From assembly GCF_000829825.1 (NCBI RefSeq), contig NZ_JXSL01000030.1, positions 813,501 through 877,500 on the forward strand: a stretch of DNA of 64,000 bases, given 5' to 3'. This DNA is from Paramagnetospirillum magnetotacticum MS-1 (GTDB lineage Bacteria > Pseudomonadota > Alphaproteobacteria > Rhodospirillales > Magnetospirillaceae). The notes beneath the pieces were generated by a model. It was not told where the DNA came from and searched no databases. It saw nothing but the letters and a program-made list of their open reading frames with translations. Made by a program: the position numbers and the translations under genes. Shown one piece after another: positions 60,228-64,000 of this stretch; position 1 is the stretch's first letter, and the number at the start of each line of letters is the position of its first letter.

Positions 60228-61618
60228 GCGGCCCCATTCCGGTGATTCTGTCCGGCGGCGCGGGGACGCGCCTGTGGCCTCTGTCGCGCGAGCTGATGCC
60301 CAAGCAATTGCTCAAGTTGACGGGTGAGCGCACGTTGTTGCAGGAGACCGCGCTGCGCCTAGGCGCCCCCCCGGTGGTGGTGTGCAATTTCGAGCACCGC
60401 TTCATCGTCGCCGAGCAGTTGCGGGAAGAAGGCATCGAGCCCCGTGCCGTGGTGATCGAGCCGGTGGGCCGCAACACCGCCCCGGCAGCGGCGGTGGCCG
60501 CCCTGATGCTGGCGGAAAGTGACCCCGACGCCCTGATGCTGCTGATGCCGTCGGACCACCTGATCGCCGATACCGGGGCCTTCCGCCGCGCGGTGGATAT
60601 CGCCGTGCCGCTGGCCCGCCAGGGGTGCATGGTGACCTTCGGCATCACGCCCACCGGCCCCAATACCGGTTACGGCTACATCAAGCGCGGGGCGGCTCTG
60701 GACGGCGGCTTCATGGTCGAGCGCTTTGTCGAAAAGCCCGATCTGGCCACTGCGGAAAGCTATGTGGCCTCTGGCAAGTACACCTGGAACAGCGGCATCT
60801 TCCTGCTGCCCGTCGGCCTGTTTCTGGCCGAACTTGATCGATTCGCCCCCGGAATCAAGACGGGCTCTGCCGAAGCCCTGGCCAAGGGCCAGCGCGACCT
60901 GTTCTTCTTCCGCTTGGACGAGACGACCTTTGCCGCTATCGAGGGCCGCTCCATCGATTACGCGGTGATGGAGCCCTCGGACAAAGTAGCCGTAGTCCCC
61001 GTCGACATGGGCTGGTCCGATATCGGCTCGTGGTCGGCGCTGTGGCAGGAAAGCCCGCGCAATGCCGACGGCAACGTCATCCTGGGCGATGTGCTGGCGG
61101 TGGATTCCACCGATTGCTATCTGCGCAGCCAGGACCATCTGGTGGCCACGGTGGGGGTGAGCAACCTTGTGGTCATCGCCACCGACGATGCCGTGCTGGT
61201 GGCCGACAAAAGCCGCGACCAGGAGGTCAAGGCGGTGGTCGAAGCCTTGAAGCGCGAGGGCCGCCCCGAGGCGACCCAAGGCACGCGCGGCTGGCGTCCC
61301 TGGGGCTGGTACAAGACCATCGAGCAGGGCGAGCGCTTCAAGGTGAAGCAGATCCACGTCGATCCGGGGGCGAAACTTTCCCTGCAAAAGCACTGGCACC
61401 GCTCGGAACACTGGGTGGTGGTCAAGGGAACGGCGCTGGTCACCTGCGGCGACACGTCCTTCGTGCTGCGCGAAAACGAATCCACCTTCATCCCCGCTGG
61501 CACCAATCACCGGCTGGAAAACCCAGGCAAGGTGCCGCTGCGTCTGATCGAAGTGCAGTCGGGCGAATATGTGGGCGAGGACGATATCGTCCGCGTCGAG
61601 GACGATTACGGGCGCTGA
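60224..61618 (+). CDS. manC: mannose-1-phosphate guanylyltransferase/mannose-6-phosphate isomerase
   Basis: A 464-residue bifunctional enzyme. The N-terminal transferase has VILSGGAGTRLWPLSRELMP, MPSDHLI, and VEKPDLATAE. The C-terminal cupin isomerase has RPWGWYKTIEQG and the metal-binding QKHWHRSEHWVVVKG. It makes GDP-mannose from mannose 1-phosphate and links it to fructose 6-phosphate. The ATG overlaps the reductase stop. The 3' end overlaps the convergent GT4 gene by 13 bases. Confidence 0.93.
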   Translation: MSGPIPVILSGGAGTRLWPLSRELMPKQLLKLTGERTLLQETALRLGAPPVVVCNFEHRFIVAEQLREEGIEPRAVVIEPVGRNTAPAAAVAALMLAESDPDALMLLMPSDHLIADTGAFRRAVDIAVPLARQGCMVTFGITPTGPNTGYGYIKRGAALDGGFMVERFVEKPDLATAESYVASGKYTWNSGIFLLPVGLFLAELDRFAPGIKTGSAEALAKGQRDLFFFRLDETTFAAIEGRSIDYAVMEPSDKVAVVPVDMGWSDIGSWSALWQESPRNADGNVILGDVLAVDSTDCYLRSQDHLVATVGVSNLVVIATDDAVLVADKSRDQEVKAVVEALKREGRPEATQGTRGWRPWGWYKTIEQGERFKVKQIHVDPGAKLSLQKHWHRSEHWVVVKGTALVTCGDTSFVLRENESTFIPAGTNHRLENPGKVPLRLIEVQSGEYVGEDDIVRVEDDYGR

Positions 61619-62730
61619 ACCAAGCGGTCATAGGCCGCCACCGCCCGCTCTCCATAGTCGGACCAGCCGAATCCGGCCTCCACCCGTCGCCGGGCCGCTT
61701 CGCCCATGGCGCGGCGGCGTTCGGGATCGGCGGCCAGGCCCCGCAATGCCGCCGTCAACGCCTCCGGGTCATGCGACGGCACGATCAGTCCCTCGACACC
61801 GTGGGTGATCAGGTCGGCAGCCCCGGTCTCGGGTGTCGCCACCACCGGAAGGCCAGAGGCCATGGCCTGCAAGAGGGTCAACGGCAGCCCTTCCTCCAGT
61901 GACGGCAGGCAGAAGATGTCGGCCTCGGCGTATTCGCCGGGAAGCGCCGCACCCGGCTTCGGCCCCGCCACATGGGCGCCGCCTGCACCAAGTAAGGTGT
62001 CCATGCCCGCCTCCACAGGCCCCACAAGACGCACTTCGCAGGCGCCTTTCAGCCGCCGCCCGGCCTCCAGCAGAGTGGGGACGCCCTTGCGCAGGCCCAC
62101 CCGGCCGACGAACAGGATGCGGGGCGCCTCGGACTCCCGACGATGGGCCGCAGGGGCAAAGCCCGCCAGATCGACCCCGTAGGGATTGACCACCAGCTTT
62201 TCCGCCGCCACTCCTCGCGCCAGAAAGGTATCGCGGGCAAAGCCGGTCGGAACCGAGATCAGATCGGCAAGGACGTATTCCGCCTCCTCGCGCTCGATCA
62301 TGCGGGGATCGACCCCGGCCGAGGCCAAGCCAAAGCGTTTCGCCTCCGCCGCAAGAACCTCGGCCTGATGGCGGATATGGCTGGAGCCACGCTCGATCAC
62401 CACCCGGAACCCCCGTGCGCGCGCCGGGTCCATGGCTTCCAGGGTGGCGCCGCTCCAACCCACCAGGATGCCCGGCTCCTCGGGCAGATTGGCGGCAACG
62501 AAACGGGCGAAGGCCTTGCCGATAAAGAGATCGGGCGACGGAACAAGGGGCAGACGCCGCAAGGCCTCCAGCCAAGCAATGGTCCGCACCGGCAGATCGG
62601 CGGGCAGAAACCGGCGAACGGCAAAGGCGGGATAGGTGGTGATCAGCCGCTCCAACCGGCCCCTGCCCCATAATTCGCGGGCCAGATCAAAGCCATGAAA
62701 GCGCCCGTGCACGGCGATTGTGACCCGCAT
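61606..62730 (-). CDS. GT4-family glycosyltransferase
   Basis: A 374-residue GT-B protein with RILFVGRVGLRKGVPTLLE, a PSLEEGLPLTLLQAMASGLPVVAT donor-binding motif carrying the retaining Glu-x7-Glu pair, and an N-terminal TIAVHGRFHGFDLA. It probably adds a mannose or similar sugar in the cytoplasm. It converges on manC and follows a flippase gene one base upstream. A consistent family-length start at 62730. Confidence 0.88.
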   Translation of the reverse strand: MRVTIAVHGRFHGFDLARELWGRGRLERLITTYPAFAVRRFLPADLPVRTIAWLEALRRLPLVPSPDLFIGKAFARFVAANLPEEPGILVGWSGATLEAMDPARARGFRVVIERGSSHIRHQAEVLAAEAKRFGLASAGVDPRMIEREEAEYVLADLISVPTGFARDTFLARGVAAEKLVVNPYGVDLAGFAPAAHRRESEAPRILFVGRVGLRKGVPTLLEAGRRLKGACEVRLVGPVEAGMDTLLGAGGAHVAGPKPGAALPGEYAEADIFCLPSLEEGLPLTLLQAMASGLPVVATPETGAADLITHGVEGLIVPSHDPEALTAALRGLAADPERRRAMGEAARRRVEAGFGWSDYGERAVAAYDRLVQRP

Positions 62731-62731
62731 C

Positions 62732-63946
62732 TCAGCCCCTCCGCCGCAGGACCAGGACGGCCAGGGCCAGAAAAGCGGCCACGCAGGACGCCGACAGCGC
62801 CCAAGCCACCGGCTGCACCTCCCAAGCCCCGCTCCACCAGAACGGCGCTAAGGGCAGCAGGAATGCCGCATACTGAACCAGACGCGCCACCAGCAGCAGC
62901 CGCACCCGGCGCGCCGCCACCGCATAGGAGCGCAGGACCTCGAAGGGCAACACCGCCAGGATGACCCCGACCAGGGCGGCCAGGATGGCGGCGGCGGGCG
63001 CCCAGGCGGGACCGAAGATCATGGGAACCAGGGGATCGGCCCACAGCCAGACCACCAGCGCCGCCACGCCGAGTGGCAACGCCAACAACAGCAGGGCCTT
63101 GCGGCATCCCGCCCGGCGCACACTCTCATCGTCCTGGCGCGCCAGCCAGGTGAACAGCACCCGCGAGGTCACGGGCTGAAGGAATTGCTGCGGTACCACC
63201 GCCAGACGGTTGGCCTGATAGAACAGCCCCGCGCCGGTCAGCCCGCCGACCGCGCTGACCACCAGCAGGACGAGGCGCTGGAAGCTGCCTTCCAGCACGC
63301 TGTCCAGCCAGATGCCCCGCACATTGCGCAGCACCTGACGCCACTCCATCCAGGACGGCCAATGAGGGCGATAGAAGCTCAGCGTTCCCATACCGCCAAG
63401 AACGGCAAGGCCAGCCAGGGCGATGAACAGCTCGCGGATATAGATTGTCGCCACCCCGGCTCCGCCCAAGACGAGGGCGATGGCCAACACATGCCCGGCC
63501 ACGCTGGTGCCGGTCTCGATCAGGGCCAGGAGGCCATAGCGCATGGAGCGTTCGAAGAAGGTGCGGTCATGGGTGCTCCAATGCACGATCAGCACCGCCG
63601 CCACCAGCAACAGGTCCGACCAATGCCAGACATCGTTGGTAGCCAGCCACAGCACGGTGATCAGCCCCGCCGCCAGGGTCTCGATGCCCAGAACCGAGAA
63701 CAGGCGGCGGCGAACTTCCAGGGTCATCTCGGCCTCGGGCGCGCCCAGCACCTGGGTGCCGACCCTGAGCGAGATCAGCGACAGCACCAGCCCGGCCCCC
63801 GCCTGGACCACGGCGAAACGGCCGAAATCAGCGGGATCGAGATGGCGGACCAGGACCAGATTGGCGGCAAAGGCGATCAGCGCTTGGATGATGGTTCCGC
63901 CCACCAGATAGGCGCCGCTGAGAGAGAGCTGCCGCAGCCCGGCCAT
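62732..63946 (-). CDS. oligosaccharide flippase (Wzx/MOP superfamily)
   Basis: A 404-residue protein with about twelve hydrophobic segments evenly spread along the chain. The start MAGLRQLSLSGAYLVGGTIIQALIA-like region, LDPADFGRF after the second helix and charged residues between helices fit MOP-superfamily Wzx proteins. It would move undecaprenyl-linked glycans across the inner membrane. The upstream partial gene ends one base before its start. Confidence 0.8.
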   Translation of the reverse strand: MAGLRQLSLSGAYLVGGTIIQALIAFAANLVLVRHLDPADFGRFAVVQAGAGLVLSLISLRVGTQVLGAPEAEMTLEVRRRLFSVLGIETLAAGLITVLWLATNDVWHWSDLLLVAAVLIVHWSTHDRTFFERSMRYGLLALIETGTSVAGHVLAIALVLGGAGVATIYIRELFIALAGLAVLGGMGTLSFYRPHWPSWMEWRQVLRNVRGIWLDSVLEGSFQRLVLLVVSAVGGLTGAGLFYQANRLAVVPQQFLQPVTSRVLFTWLARQDDESVRRAGCRKALLLLALPLGVAALVVWLWADPLVPMIFGPAWAPAAAILAALVGVILAVLPFEVLRSYAVAARRVRLLLVARLVQYAAFLLPLAPFWWSGAWEVQPVAWALSASCVAAFLALAVLVLRRRG

Positions 63947-63947
63947 C

Positions 63948-64000
63948 TCAGGTGATCCTCTCGAAGCGCCAGTCCAGCGTCATCCGTTCCCCGCTCAAAG
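63948..64000 (-). CDS. 3' end of an unidentified gene
   Basis: Seventeen codons at the right edge, ending LDWRFERIT then TGA (63950-63948). The stop is one base from the flippase ATG at 63946, a spacing typical of operonic genes here. Nothing else can be said; an acetyltransferase or glycosyltransferase would fit the context, but this is a guess. Confidence 0.4.
   Translation of the reverse strand, partial: LSGERMTLDWRFERIT

Noticed and set aside
1-64000. CRISPR array, tRNA or rRNA genes, insertion sequences
   Set aside because: No regularly spaced direct repeats, cloverleaf-like sequences, transposase motifs or terminal inverted repeats were seen; nearly every base lies in a coding frame.

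Overview
The window is a dense, GC-rich surface-polysaccharide / protein-glycosylation island from what is probably an alphaproteobacterium (a Rhodospirillales member such as a Magnetospirillum relative is my best guess). The basis is GC-rich codon use, extensive ATGA/GTGA start-stop coupling and the gene repertoire; no taxonomic marker other than purH is present, so the assignment is an inference. About 58 protein genes cover nearly all of the sequence. I see no tRNA, rRNA, insertion sequence, transposase, integrase or CRISPR array.

Layout. (1) 1-17546, plus strand: the end of an unknown gene, a NeuA-type CMP-sugar synthetase, a zinc-ribbon methyltransferase, an SDR, a tiny ORF, two adjacent radical SAM enzymes, a Gfo/Idh/MocA oxidoreductase, two NAD-dependent epimerases around a membrane protein, a GT2 with C-terminal membrane helices, a WbuC-like cupin, a UDP-galactopyranose-mutase-like flavoprotein, a third radical SAM/SPASM enzyme, an SGNH hydrolase, a 58-codon ORF, a TIGR04372-type glycosyltransferase and a class III aminotransferase. 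(2) 17543-20854, minus: epimerase, GNAT and membrane protein, meeting region 1 at a near-perfect palindrome. (3) 21021-21656, plus: one methyltransferase. (4) 21641-41219, minus: an uninterrupted run of 17 genes. In transcription order it holds a polymerase-like membrane protein; a WbpE/WbpB/WbpD-type set for a 2,3-diacetamido uronic acid; a GT2; a 38-residue membrane peptide; a large membrane protein; LegB and LegC; a 616-residue putative transferase; a PtmE-like CBS-nucleotidyltransferase; GalE; a cyclase-family metal hydrolase; a 2-hydroxyacid dehydrogenase; a GT2-alcohol dehydrogenase fusion; a fourth radical SAM enzyme; and a KdsB-like cytidylyltransferase. (5) 41319-45729, plus: two tandem epimerases of the CDP-tyvelose/paratose type, a GT2 and a membrane protein. 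(6) purH (minus), a lone housekeeping gene. (7) 47494-50528, plus: UDP-GlcNAc 2-epimerase, O-antigen-ligase-like protein and GmhA-like isomerase. (8) 50532-52415, minus: a WbpM/CapD-type 4,6-dehydratase. (9) 52560-61618, plus: asparagine-synthetase-like amidotransferase, methyltransferase, polysaccharide deacetylase, a bidomain dehydrogenase, a WecA/WbpL-type initiating transferase, a C4-reductase-like epimerase and ManC. (10) 61606-64000, minus: GT4 glycosyltransferase, Wzx-type flippase and the end of another gene.

Together the genes look able to make several activated sugars: a nonulosonic (legionaminic-type) acid, a diacetamido-hexuronic acid, a QuiNAc/FucNAc-type sugar, GDP-mannose, UDP-galactose and possibly a galactofuranose-like sugar. 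The window also carries undecaprenyl-phosphate initiation, flipping, polymerisation and ligation candidates.

The least conventional parts are the four radical SAM enzymes, the GT2-dehydrogenase fusion, the LegB-to-KdsB run with its cyclase and hydroxyacid dehydrogenase, and an epimerase whose catalytic tyrosine position holds phenylalanine.
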